64,000 nucleotides of DNA, taken from NCBI GenBank assembly GCA_951799425.1, contig OX637394.1, forward strand, positions 47,038,142 to 47,102,141. The letters run 5' to 3'. How positions within the stretch are numbered: the first letter of the stretch is position 1; each line of letters begins with the position of its first letter. The notes under the pieces were generated by a model. That model saw nothing but the letters and a program-made list of their open reading frames with translations. It was not told the DNA's origin and made no database searches. Source of the DNA: Ilex aquifolium. Its lineage: Eukaryota > Streptophyta > Magnoliopsida > Aquifoliales > Aquifoliaceae. This document shows positions 22,421 to 33,546 of this stretch, one piece after another. Both the position numbers and the translations under genes were made by a program.

Positions 22421-22977
22421 CTTCTTGCCATCCCTTTAGCCTTCATTACACACCTTAAAACCCTAGAAAACATTAGAGAGAAAGAGGGGAAGAGAAAAAC
22501 ACAAGATCAAAGGTGAAAAACAAGGAATTTAAGGGTGATTCAAGATCCAAGCCCTAGATTTCCAAGAACATCAAGGTAGAGGTTTTCTCTCACTCACTTA
22601 CATTGAGGCTAGGATATTTATATATGTATGTTTTGGCTATAAATGGTATATATATGCTATGAAATCATCCCCTCTTAGGCTTTTTGGCAAAGATTACATG
22701 TTTTGAACAAAGTTAGGGTTTAATACCCATGAAATCTCTTTTCTAGTTTTAAAACCCTAATTTTTGGGAGAGTGATGTATTTCTTCTTAAATGCTTCTTT
22801 ATTATGAACTTCAAAAACCGTAGTTGTTTGTGTTTGGTAGAAAAATGATGTTATTGTGATCTCATGTATTTTCTTTGTTGGTTGGGGAATTGTTACATAA
22901 TATATCTTGGGGATTTTGGAGAGATGCTTGTAAAATGATATAAATATTGGAATGGTATGCTTGGTTGGGTTGTTTGT

Positions 22978-23338
22978 GATGCCTTGAGGGTGAGAGTTTC
23001 CTTATAAGGATGCTCATGCCAAGAGAGGAGAGTATGTGATTTCCCTCAAGAGGTTCTTTATAAGGATGCTTGAGTTTGTGATGCCTTGAAGGTGAGAGGT
23101 TCCTTATAAGGATGCTCATGCCAAGAGAGGAGAGTATGTGATTTTCCTTAAGAGGTTCCTTATAAGGATGCTTAAAAAACTAAGCCTTGAGGGTGAGAGG
23201 TTCCTTATAAGGATGGTCATGCCAAAAGAGGACAGTATGTGATTTTCCTCAAGAGGTTCCTTATAAGGATGCTTGAGTAACCAAGCCTTGAGGGTGAGAG
23301 GTTCCTTATAAGGATGCTCATGCCAAAAGAGGACAATA
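22978..23338 (+). repeat. 101-bp tandem array with TCCTTATAAGGA palindromes
   Basis: Units begin at about 22978, 23080, 23181 and 23282 (three full and one partial). Each opens 'gccttgagggtgagag' and contains two half-units, each with the 12-bp palindrome TCCTTATAAGGA or a one-base variant. The array is inside the R/U5 part of the solo LTR. Short minus-strand ORFs here are by-products of the repeat. Confidence 0.9.
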
Positions 23339-24118
23339 TTATATAATGTGTGGGAAATGGTTTATATTTTGAAAATGGATGTTTATTAGAATGGGTTATT
23401 ATTGTTCATTTCTAGTACTATTGCTATTTAAACTTGAAATCCTTGTTGAAATGTCACTGCCTTATTTCAAATTATGTATCTATGTTATGTTAAAAATGAG
23501 ACCGGCCATTTTAAATAGGTTTCTAAACCTTGTTTGGGTTTGAGAGAATTTTTCTACAGAGCTTCGTGCTCACCCCCTACCGCTAACATTTTTCAGATTA
23601 CCCTCTCGAGGAAGAGCTGGGAGTCGAGGAGCCCGCACACTGGGTGATTCCGATAGACGGGAGCGTGGATCCCGAGGTGGATGCCTAGAGCGACACTTCC
23701 TTTTGTTCTAGACTAGGATATTCATTTTGAACCTTGTAAAGTCTAGTTTTATTTTGTTATTTCCGCTGCGCTACATTAGTTGATTTTTGGAATGTAACGG
23801 CCAAAATGGGTCTATTCTTTTGGGGATAATGCTGTAAATGTTATGGATGACTTGATGAAGTCTTATTTATTGATGGATTATATTAGTGCTCTCATGATAT
23901 GAATGTTTGAGAATGTAATGCCGTCCAGGGTGTGTTTTGGGGTGTTACAGATACGTGGTCACTTCCATCAGAAAATTTGACGGATTTTCTGATTAGAGAT
24001 CAAAGTGACACGGATGAAATATTTTAGGAACTAAATTGACAAAATATATACAATAAGGACTAAACTGGCAAAAAATGCATATTTTAAGGATCGAAAGTGC
24101 TATTAACCCTAAATTAAA

Positions 24119-25170
24119 TAATATTATTTTTATAAAAAAATTATATAGGTGAGTATAATTGAGTTTATCCTAATAATTAGGAATAAAATAAAAAATTAAA
24201 AGTTTCCAAAGATGCTAACATTTCTAAATAGTATAGATATAGATATCTATATAATAAAGTACAATACAATTCAAATCTCAAAAAATAAACAAAATGAATT
24301 TTGCTTTTTGCGGTTGAGATTTCTTTAAATTTTACTTTAAAGTTAATCCGACGGCCAATATTAACTCTCCAAATTTAATAGGAAAAATAGGCTCCTAAGG
24401 GTGTATTTGAAGTGACTTTTCAAAAGTGCTAAATTCTCATAAGTATTTTTTTTTTTTTAAAAAAGTAGTGTTTGAAACAGTTCAACTACCACCACTACCA
24501 CCACCACCACCGCCACCCCCCCCCCCCCCCCCATTGAGTTTGTTGACTCAAATATGTCATCTCCCAATTCATAATGTCGTCTCCCAATTCTCATAATGTC
24601 ATCTCCCAATTCACTGAGTTTGTTAACTCAAATATGAATCTCACTCTTTGATGAATTAAAGTAACAATCATCATATGCACGTGTCCATTAAATATCTCAA
24701 GATTAAGAGTTTAAGCAATCATAATAACTGAAAGATATTTATTTGCTTATTTAGTCAGTAAAAACATAATAACCTCAAAAATGGTCATGTTCAATATACA
24801 AAATGTACTAGTGCAACAATCTGAGACATCAGACAGTCTCCTATAACCAAGAAAGATAGTCTATGCCAGAAGATTGGACTACAATTCTACTGATGGTATG
24901 TCCAGTTTCATCTAATATTATGAATTTTTACTTATTTCATACAAGGATCCGATAATCTGATCTTCTGTGCATAAATCGAACTCTATATACTAGATTTTTT
25001 AATAATGTAAAATAAAAGACACACATGCATATCATATATTAATATAATGCAAAATATTTTACCCACACAGATTCTCATAAAAAATGAAGAACTTTTATTA
25101 AATAATAAATTGAGTTTCACTACAAAAAATAAACTTTTAGTATATAACTTAATTAGTTATTGCATATTTG
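24119..25170. other. AT-rich spacer with C-rich microsatellite
   Basis: No gene. Contains (ACC)n leading into a run of 17 C at 24516-24532, and a short local repeat of 'gtc(a/g)tctcccaattc' at 24557-24612. Sequence just before 25170 may be further decayed copia pol, but it could not be read convincingly. Confidence 0.5.
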
Positions 25171-26440
25171 TATGGAAAGTTAGATATTAATATTTATATG
25201 AAACTCCTTGAAGGATTACAATTGCCTGAAGGAAACACATTAAAACCACAAAACATATACTCAATTAAACTGAGACGATCCTTGTATGGATTAAAATAAT
25301 CTGGAAGAATGTGATATAACCGTCTCAGTGAGTATTTGGTAAAAGAATGGTATGTTAACAATCACGTATACATATGTGTATTTATTAAGAAATCTGAATC
25401 TGAATTTTCCATCATTACATTATATGTTGATGATATGAATCTCATTGGAACACCTAAATAGTTGATAAAAGTTGCTATATATTTGAAAAATGAATTTGAG
25501 ATGAAAGATCTCAGGAAAACAAAGTATTGTCTCAGCCTGCAGATCAAGCATATGTTAAACGGAATTCTTATTCATCAAATAACTTACACCTAAAAGGTCA
25601 TGAAGCGGTTTAACATGGATAAAGCATATCCGTTGAGTACTCAAATGGTCGTTCGATCCCTATGTCAATATGGATGCCTTTCATCCTAAAGAGGATAATA
25701 AAATATTTTTTGGTCCTGAAGTATCATACCTAAATGCAATAGGTGTTTTTGTTATATTTAGTATAATGTAATAGACTTGATATAGCATTTGCAGTCATCT
25801 TATTGACAAGATTTTATTTTTCACCAACTCGATGACATTGAAATAACATAAAAACATGTCATACTATGAGGAACTACAGATTTGGACTTGTTATACTCAA
25901 AGTAATCAATACACATGAGGGGAAGAATTTTATGAGGAGACATCAAGACACATGACATATGCATGCTGTACGATTTTTCCTTTGTCTAGGTTTTGTCCCA
26001 TTAGATTTTCCTAACAAGTTTTAATGAGGCAATATTAGTGTGTCTAACGATATTCTAATATTAATTTGAATATGTGCTCTTTTTCTTTCGCTGGGTTTTG
26101 TTCTCATAGGGTTTTCCTAGCAAAATTTTAACGAGACATATTATCATAGTATAATGGTGATCTAAGGAAAAGTGTTGTAAATATTACAATTACAATATAT
26201 ATTGTATATGCATTATATATAAAGTGGATGACCCCTAACCTACCAATTACTACACCAAGTAAATAGGAATTAGTGGGTATTAGTGCATTAGTTTATAACC
26301 CTTACCCATTGATATACCAACTTTAATATTATATTTAATGGTAATTATGTTTGAAGCCTATAAAAAGAGGTCTTAACTACATTAAGAAATACACAAGTTG
26401 ATAAACTCTTTCTCTAGAAATACGAGGTGTTAAACAATAT
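25171..26440 (+). mobile_element. Third copia remnant: RT piece plus 3' LTR
   Basis: A broken RT reading frame from 25171 to about 25850: LDINIYMKLLEGLQLPEGN, SLYGLK-stop-SGRM, the active site YVDD (TLYVDDMNLIGT), KNEFEMKDL. At least four in-frame stops are present. After about 300 bp comes aaggaaaag, then TGTTGTAAATATTAC from 26173, which looks like a 3' LTR with a TATA-like box (cctataaaaagagg, about 26358) and a possible CA end near 26439. Old, with no intact coding region. Confidence 0.75.
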
Positions 26441-26826
26441 GTTTCTTTTTTAATCTCTTTGCACAGTGTATTTCTTTAATTATTTATGGTTGTATTCTAT
26501 TTGATTGTGTAGTTATAATTCTACAGTTCTCATTAAATTCCTTTGAGAATATTGGATACATTGATCGTGTTTTTTGTAGATTGAGACAGGATCGTAGTAA
26601 CCAAAAGTATAATGCATTGTCAACCAATAGGTCCGTGAGATCGGGTTAAGATGGGATAATTGGTGAGGTCTTAAATCTGTGTTCTAATCTTGCATGACAT
26701 GAGATATGCGGCATAGGAGTTTGTTACTTCGTGTATACTGTTTGAGATGCTTTGGTGATTCTTGGTTTATTTGGTATCCGATACCATTGATCATATTCTT
26801 TCTCGTCATATTTTATACTTGTCCGC
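26441..26826. other. Spacer before TRIM-like element
   Basis: Possibly more LTR/R-U5 sequence of the preceding copia remnant (tgcacagtgtatttc, ttctacagttctc). No coding region. Confidence 0.35.
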
Positions 26827-28288
26827 TGTTGGAATTTGACTCAAACTCTCTAATTATCACGAATGAGAGTTTGTTGGGCAATCAATGTGAAAATCCTAAA
26901 TGAAATAGAAAAAATATTTGAAGAGTTTTAATATACCATGAATAGGTATATTAGACATGTGATACGAAACATAAAGAACAAATTGTATCTGAATAGGCTT
27001 GTGTTACAGTAGTTTATCCCTTTAAATAGGGTTGAGTATTATATAATCAGTTACCAGATGACTAGATTTCAGTGAATAATATGTCGATATAGATTCTTCG
27101 TCCGTGGATGTAGGTACAGTGTACTAAGGTGGGTATGTTGTATCGAACCACGTTATATCTTTTTGTCATGTTTTTATTGTTATCCTATTTTTGAATTCTT
27201 ATCTTCCAACAAATATTATTTGTGTTAATTATCCGCTGTGCAAAGCCAACAAGTGGTATCATAGATAGATTGATGATTCTGGTAGAACAATTATAGCTAC
27301 ATTGATGATCCTGATAGAACAATCAGAGTTAGATTGATGATCCTGGTGCAACAATCAAAGCAAATTATTAGCAATTCAATGATCAAGTTGGTGTTCATGT
27401 TGAAGAAGACTCTCTTACCACGTATGTACAATTCATATTTTTGTTTAGATTCACAATAAAAAAATTAAAGTTGGTATGAAACCAAACGAAAGACTAAGTT
27501 GATTCCTGATTGTTTGGATTTCAAAAATTACCACACGTGCTGTGTTGAATATGTTTCTGCAGTTTTTTGGACTCTCAGAGTTGAAATCGTGGTATTCCAA
27601 TGGTTTGGGAGCTATTGGGCTAACATAAATCCAATAGTGATGATATGATATCTTGTGGGTTACAAGTTACTGGGCTTTACCTTTGAATGGTGAAGTGCTG
27701 ACCATTGAGACCTCCCAAGAGCAGGTAAGACGCGGGCAGAAATGCACAAATGATGCAGGCCAAGATGCAGGCTCTTGAAAGACAAAGGATTATGGTGACG
27801 CAGAAGAGCAAGTTTGCACGTGGTGCTTAAAAAATTGATGATCAAAATCAAGGATGCCAAGCCCGATCTTGGGCATGACCAAAGTTGAAGAGTTTGGTTG
27901 AAGGGAAACTGTTGGAATTTGATTTAAACTCTCTAATTATTGGGCAATCAATGTAAAAATCCTAAATGGAATAGGAAACATATTTGAGGAGATATGTGAT
28001 AGAAAATATAAAGATCAAATTGTTTATGAATAGGTTTGGGTTACAGTATTTTATCCATATAAATAGAGTTGAGCATTATGTAATCAATTACCAGATGACT
28101 AGATTTCAGTGAATAATATATCGATGTAGATTCTTGATTCGTGGATATATGTACGGTGTACCAAGATGAGTATGTTGTATTGAACCACGTTATATCTTTG
28201 TGTCATATTTTTATTGTTTCTCTATCTTTGAATTCTTATCTTCCAACAAATATTATTTGTTTTAATTATCCGATATGCAAAACCAACA
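26827..28288 (+). mobile_element. TRIM-like miniature LTR retrotransposon
   Basis: Two direct LTRs, 26827-27251 (425 bp) and 27910-28288 (379 bp), both TGTTGGAATTTGA...CCAACA. The second lacks about 46 bp of the first near its start. Between them are only 658 bp with no coding capacity. A PBS-like TGGTATCA lies three bases after the 5' LTR (from 27254), and a purine tract (gaagggaaa) precedes the 3' LTR. The 5-bp flanks tccgc and cccgc differ at one base, consistent with an old duplication. Many LTR mismatches indicate a much older insertion than the 2890-7682 element. It is either a TRIM or an internally deleted copia derivative. Confidence 0.85.
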
Positions 28289-30600
28289 CCCGCTCTATTT
28301 AATATTTTCATGTTGATTTTGGAGAATAAAATCCAAACGAAATATTGAAGAATCATAAATGGTCGAATATCAATATAATTTTATAATATTGAAAATTGAA
28401 GGTTTATACGGATTTGAAGGTTAAATTGGTAATTGTAATTTTTTATTGAGATAGTGCTCTGTCACTTTTAATTAGATCTAAATTGTCAGATTTTAAGCCT
28501 AGTAACGTCTCTGAGAAATCGGTCGTTATCGCAAAGGGGGCGAAGGACAAATTAAAATGGCCGCAGAATAGGTTGACCGCCGAATGGTGGGAGCATGTTG
28601 TTAGGGGCGGATCTACCTTATAGCGGCCCCCCATTGACCTTTTAACAATCCACATGTACATTGTGGAGTTGGCTTCGGTACCGAAAAAGAAAAAATGGGT
28701 ACGATATCGAAAAATGAAATCAACTGACCGCTCGCCACCTATCCACAACAAAACTCATAAAAACTTATAACCGGTTTCACCGGTTTCGGTATATACTTCA
28801 TGAAATAAAAATATAAACAAAAATTTACAAGTTATTGAATGAACATGAACCCCTATACACTTTAAAGAATTAAAACATGAACCCCTGTACACTTTAAAAT
28901 TAAGTGATAATAAAAATTAAAATGATAATTATTTATTATATTTAAACATGAAATAAAAATATAACAAAAAATTAAAATAGTTGGGGTTATTGAGTGAAAT
29001 TAAATTAACATTATAGATTAAGTTAAAAATAATAGAAATTAAGTTGACCACTAAATAGATTAGAACAAAGTTATCATATTTGGGTATACTTTTTGCGTTA
29101 AATTAAAATAGGTAAAAAAGTTTGGGATAATATGAAACTAATTACATAGTTGAGGGTGTAATATAAAAAATATGAGGGAAAATTTGAAAAAGAGTGATAA
29201 TTTAGGGTTATAAGTGTAATTTAATGTTAACAAAAGCAACTTGATCGCTGGAAACCCTCTTGATCGCTACTGTGTGAAGCTCTTGATCGCTGATTGCAAA
29301 CACTTGATCTACCTTAAAATTAAGTGATAAGTGATAATAGAAATTAAAATGATAATTATTTATTATATTTAAACATGAAATAAAAATATAACAAAAAATT
29401 AAAATAGTTGGGGTGAAATTAAATTTTATGTATAAGTATAAAAATAATAGAAATTAAGTTCACCACTAAATAAATTAGAACAAAGTTACTTTTTGCTTTA
29501 AATTAAAAACAAGCGATTCAAGTTTGATTCCGATCGCTACATAACCCGATAGCCATCAAATTAAATAGATTTAGATATTAATTTGATTAATTGATGGTTA
29601 ATTGGATGAATTTGATTAATTGACGATTATTTAAGATGTTAATTTATTGAATTAAGTGTTAATTGGATGGATACGAATGTTAATGTAATTTTATGAGTTG
29701 AATGGTAGATGGAAGTTAATTTGATAAATTAAATATAAATTCATGAAATTGAATGTTAGTTTACAAAGTGAATTTTTATTGGATGTTAATCGAATGAATT
29801 AAATGTTAATTGAATGATTATGGATATAAATTGGATGAATTTAATATTAATTAAGTTGAATTTTAATATTAATTTGATGAATTGAATGTTTTAATGTAAT
29901 ATTAATTTGTTATTTTAATTAAATATATTAATTTTGATTGCTGCTGCGATCGCTTGATCCCAATCTTGATTGCAAACTTCACTCTTGATCGCTACAGTGA
30001 AGCTTTTGATCGCAATCTTGATTGCAAACTTCACTCTTGATCGCTACGGTCTGAAGCTTAATTTTTTTGGTAAAATTGTCAGGGTTATATTTTGGGTTAA
30101 GTTAAAATTATTACATTTGTTTTTCACGCTAAATAAATTATAAAAAAGTTAGGTAGGTGTTAAATTAAAATAGGTAAAAGAATTTGGGGTAATATGAAAC
30201 TAATTACATAGTTGAGGGTGTAATGAGAAAAATATGAGGGAAAAATTGAAAAAATGTGATAATTTAGAGGTATAAGTGAATTTTATTGGACAATCTAAAA
30301 TCTTGATCGCTGGTTTGAGCTATCAAGATTTTTCAGGGATGAGATTCATTTGTAAACTTGATCGAATGCTCTGATTTTTTTTTTAAAAATTTGTAAAGCT
30401 CAGTGAGTAGCCGGTAAAAAGTTATAGGCTTGATCAACGATAGAAGTTCTTCGTGAGTTGTGAACCGTTCATTTTTTTTTTCGGTACCATACCGAAAAGT
30501 AGATTTCGGTACTGTAGTCGGACCCATTGTCTAAAAATTCACGACTTTTTTTAAAAAAAAATGAGTGAATTGTCCCTCTCATTTTTTAAAGGAAAAATTA
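28289..30600. repeat. AT-rich block of partial duplications with TTGATCGC words
   Basis: No gene. About 28900-29215 is partly repeated at 29320-29515, and 29105-29220 again at 30165-30285 ('gggtaatatgaaactaatta', 'cataattgagggtgtaat'-like phrases). The word cttgatcgct recurs at about 29250-29300, 29950-30050 and 30300, around 'gattgcaaactt'. GGTACCGAAA-type words at 28676-28685 and 30483-30515 bracket the block in opposite orientations and might be the ends of a transposon, but no target duplication was found. Confidence 0.6.
29560..29935 (+). repeat. Degenerate TTAATTGGATGAA minisatellite
   Basis: About 370 bp of loosely repeated ttaattggatgaatt/gaatgttaatt words of 10-14 bp. The reverse complement theme (aacattaaattaacatt) fills 42370-42545. 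Low complexity, non-coding. Confidence 0.65.
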
Positions 30601-31115
30601 CACTTTACACCCAGACTTCCTAGCATGTTTGAATGGAATTTGGCTGAGGGATTGGACTCGTGTTATCAAACCAGTCCAAACCTTTTCAAACTTAATCTCT
30701 ATCTTTGAGTAAATGGGATTAAAAGATGAATCCAGTCTATACTCGTATTTGGTAAGTAACATATACATCTGTGGGACCTCCAAATTTATCACCATTATCA
30801 TCATATATTGATCATATAATTGACTATTTTGCTCATTGATCAATCCCATCCAAACCTTTGTTTGTTTGAGTCTTTTTTTTTTTTTTTTTTTTAAGTTAAC
30901 TTATGAACTTCATATTTTGGGTTTTTTTTTCCTCCCAACTTATGATGTCAAACATTAATAATGATAAAAAATTATGTATTTCACATAACCACAATAAAAC
31001 AGTTTTTTTTGGTGAAACCTTATCATAGTTCGAAAATTAGTCGTACGAAACATTCTTATAAAATAATATTCAACATACTGGAATATACAAAATAATTGTA
31101 CATCTAAAAATATTT
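30601..31115. other. AT-rich spacer
   Basis: No gene. Contains a long T run near 30880 and AT-rich sequence. Nothing further recognised. Confidence 0.5.
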
Positions 31116-31120
31116 GTATC

Positions 31121-31841
31121 TGACGGGATTTTTAGGCGGCTCAGCAGCCTCAAGCTGACACGTGGACAGATATAGCCGTTATGAAACTCAAAAGACGCCG
31201 AGCAGTAATAACCTGGAGGAGCCGAGTACACAGATCGAACCCAGCATTAAAGAAGACGTGACAGCTCATTAATGAGGCCTTGAGTGACTGTTACAGGGCA
31301 ATTAATGAGCCTCTGTGTCCTCGAGACCCACACAGACAATCATCATTACGGAGCATTAATGACTATCGCGTCAACCCAATGTTCTTGGGAGACCCCGAGG
31401 GCTTTTGTACCAAGCAGTAAACGCTCGGGAATAGGTCTCAAGCTCCTATCAGATGTAATTAAATGGTCGGGGATAGAGCCATAAGTGCTCGGCATGCCTC
31501 GAGCAATCATCCTATCAGCCGAGTGACCTAATCACCAGAATCTGAGTAGAAAACACTTATTATGCATGGATAAGAGTGCAAATCATTAAATGTTGAGATG
31601 TGACTCAAGGCTCCTGCACTCATGGCTAGTCCAAGTATAAATACTCCTCATAAACATGAACAAAAGTACAAAAACGAAACTGAGAAAAACACTGTGCTAA
31701 AGCCTCCAACACCTACTGACTTAAGCTTAAAAGGGGACGAGTCGGGTGTTCACCCGGCCCCTTTTCCTAACCTTGTGGTTGTTTCAAGTTCATCATGCAG
31801 AGGATCGCTATCTCTGTTCATTGTAGGAATTCTCTCGTGCA
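31121..31841 (+). mobile_element. Solo LTR (721 bp) with GTATC duplication
   Basis: TGACGGGATTTTTAGG...TCTCTCGTGCA flanked by a perfect 5-bp duplication gtatc (31116-31120, 31842-31846). It is more GC-rich than the surroundings. A TATA box (agtataaatactcc, about 31635) and a leader follow. No second LTR or internal region is present, so it is a solo LTR, probably gypsy-type. ORFs at 31284 and 31622 are fortuitous. Confidence 0.85.
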
Positions 31842-32041
31842 GTATCTTTAATTATCCTATGAAAATAAATGCTTGAAGTTGTTTTTGTTAAATGACAAAG
31901 CATAACGATGCACCAAAATGGGATCATGCTCTATCTCGCATTCACAAAACTCAAATGCTTGTGCTAATAAACCAACAAGTTCTGGTACATTCATATCTGT
32001 ATAGGGTAGACAGGAAATGGGTTTAAGGGTGTACAAATATA

Positions 32042-32435
32042 GGATTTGACTATGATACCCCCAAAAAAAAATTGATATTATACCTCCATTCATCACATTT
32101 GTTGTCACTTTTACCACATGTGGGTCCTTTTACCACTATTGTGGTACCCCAAAAAATGGTAAAAATAGTTACTACAACAGTGATAAAAATATCCACAAAT
32201 GTGATAAAAACACCCACAAATGTATTAAAAATACCCATAAATGTAATAAATTTTTTTTATTTTAAAGACAAGTGGTAAAATAATTACCACAAATGTGATA
32301 AAAACACTCACAACAGTGGTAAAAATATCCACAAAAATGATAAATCACCAACAAAAGTTATAAAACCACCCATTGAAGTGGTAAAAGTTAGAGGTAAGGT
32401 ACCAAATTTATTTCTTCGATACCATAGTCAAGTCC
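32042..32435. mobile_element. MITE with internal 20-bp minisatellite
   Basis: Inverted ends GGATTTGACTATGATACC (32042-32059) and, in reverse complement, GGACTTGACTATGGTATC (right end at 32435), three mismatches in 18. The interior (about 32100-32400) consists of imperfect 18-21-bp units around 'aaatgtgataaaaacaccc'. Candidate flanks acaaat and acaaac are too weak to set the superfamily. Confidence 0.65.
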
Positions 32436-32483
32436 ACAAACGTAATCTTCAATCTAAACTAGTTTGGCCCTCCAAAACACACA

Positions 32484-32514
<31 letters not shown>

Positions 32515-32518
32515 GGGG
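32484..32518. repeat. Poly-C run followed by G6
   Basis: 29 consecutive C then six G. A proline-rich ORF across it (32378-32620) is an artefact of the run. Other C runs: 17 at 24516 and 27 at 41393. The junction C29-G6 might also mark an assembly join. Confidence 0.9.
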
Positions 32519-32689
32519 ATTGTTAAAACACACTTTCATGGGTTTGAGAAGCCGAGACAGGTCCAGGCCAAAACTTCAGTCCAATCTTCAATTTTTGCAT
32601 CCAAACAAGAGTTTGGGTGAGGAATTGGACAATTTTTTTAAACCTAGCTTCTATAGACCCGTCAAAAACCTTGTAACAAACAGTCTCAT

Positions 32690-33546
32690 GGTCAAAATAT
32701 TACACACATATCTCTTGAAGTTTGTACGCGTGTAACACTTAGACTCTTACCGTCAATTGCGTTAGTATGTTTGCTAGCAAATTATGTTTGGACCCCCTGA
32801 AATTTGTAGACGTGTAACACTTAGATACTTAAAGTTTAAAATATTACACTTAAACCAAAAATATTTCAATTAAAGATAGAATATCAAATATTTTAAACTT
32901 TACAACCAAAATTAATGTTCTATTATGTCATTTATTGAAATAAAATCAAAATCAAAAATTTATTTTTCTTTAAAAAATTGTAATTAGTACTGTTGATGTC
33001 AAAATTTAGACGACCTACACGTTAGTTTGTTAGGCTTCAATCACCTGAAAAGAAGTCGGAGACCAGAGGAGAGCTCCGGAGGTCAAATCTCTGATGCCTA
33101 AGTCAGTAAGTGACTCAAAAATATGAACTGCATATAATAATCAATATAAATATATCAAAGAACTCAATTCAACACTCGTTTGCATACAATTATACTGTTT
33201 ATTGGAATAAAATTAAAAAATCAAAAAAAGTGTCAAACTGTAATGGACACAATATCTTCTATCTTTAATTTGGGTAATTTGGTCGTTAAATAGATTCCGT
33301 AAGTTTCGTAACTAATAAAGGGTTTAAGCATAATATTTTAAACTTGAGGGATCTAAGTATTACACATCTACAAATTTCAGGGGTCTAGGTATAATTTATT
33401 AACGGATAAACTAACGGACATTAACGGCAAGGGGTCTAAGTGTTACGCGTGTATAAATTTTAGGGGGTCTATGTATAACATTTCAAATGTCAAGAAGTCT
33501 AAGTGATTAAGTGACAAATCTCAAGAGGTCTGGGCGTAATTTCACC
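32690..33546. mobile_element. Long-inverted-repeat element, family member 2
   Basis: Left arm from 'aatattacacacatatctc' (about 32696) and right arm to 'aagaggtctgggcgtaattt' (about 33540) are inverted copies, with 'taacacttaga' phrases left and 'ggtctaagtgtta' right. The core 'ttagacgacctacacgttag' and 'ccggaggtcaaatctctgatg' matches the core duplicated in 10959-11706. The left arm seems to lack its outer end. No transposase. Confidence 0.65.

Larger units (their letters stand above)
21977..23949 (+). mobile_element. Solo Ty3/gypsy-type LTR (1973 bp)
   Basis: TGTAACACCCC...GGGGTGTTACA ends with a 5-bp duplication gatac (21972-21976 and 23950-23954) and no internal region: a solo LTR left by recombination between two LTRs. 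Visible parts are the palindrome cluster at 22240-22360, a TATA box tataaata (22413-22420), a leader at 22440-22600, a 101-bp tandem array at 22978-23338, and a GC-richer 3' part with 'gctcaccccctaccgctaac' (23569-23588). The long-LTR architecture with TGTAACACCCC tips is common among plant gypsy elements. The strand is set by the TATA box and termini. Confidence 0.92.
21787..24109. mobile_element. Mutator-type MITE, split by a solo gypsy LTR
   Basis: Long inverted ends, gagttaataac...gctattaaccc, within a perfect 9-bp duplication taaattaaa (21778-21786, 24110-24118). A 9-bp duplication is the Mutator-like signature. The arms carry complementary phrases ('tgatccctaaaatatg' left; 'ggatcgaaagtgctattaac' right). 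Without the LTR and its 5-bp duplication the MITE is about 345 bp. The same family occurs at 55297-56122. Confidence 0.88.

Noticed and set aside
22978-23338. CRISPR-like regular repeat
   Set aside because: Units are contiguous tandem copies of about 101 bp without unique spacers, inside a plant LTR.
28610-28640. hAT end TTAGGGGCGGATCTACC
   Set aside because: It looks like one hAT terminus, but no matching inverted end or 8-bp duplication could be found.
32378-32620. Proline-rich ORF
   Set aside because: Created by the run of 29 C; no support on either side.
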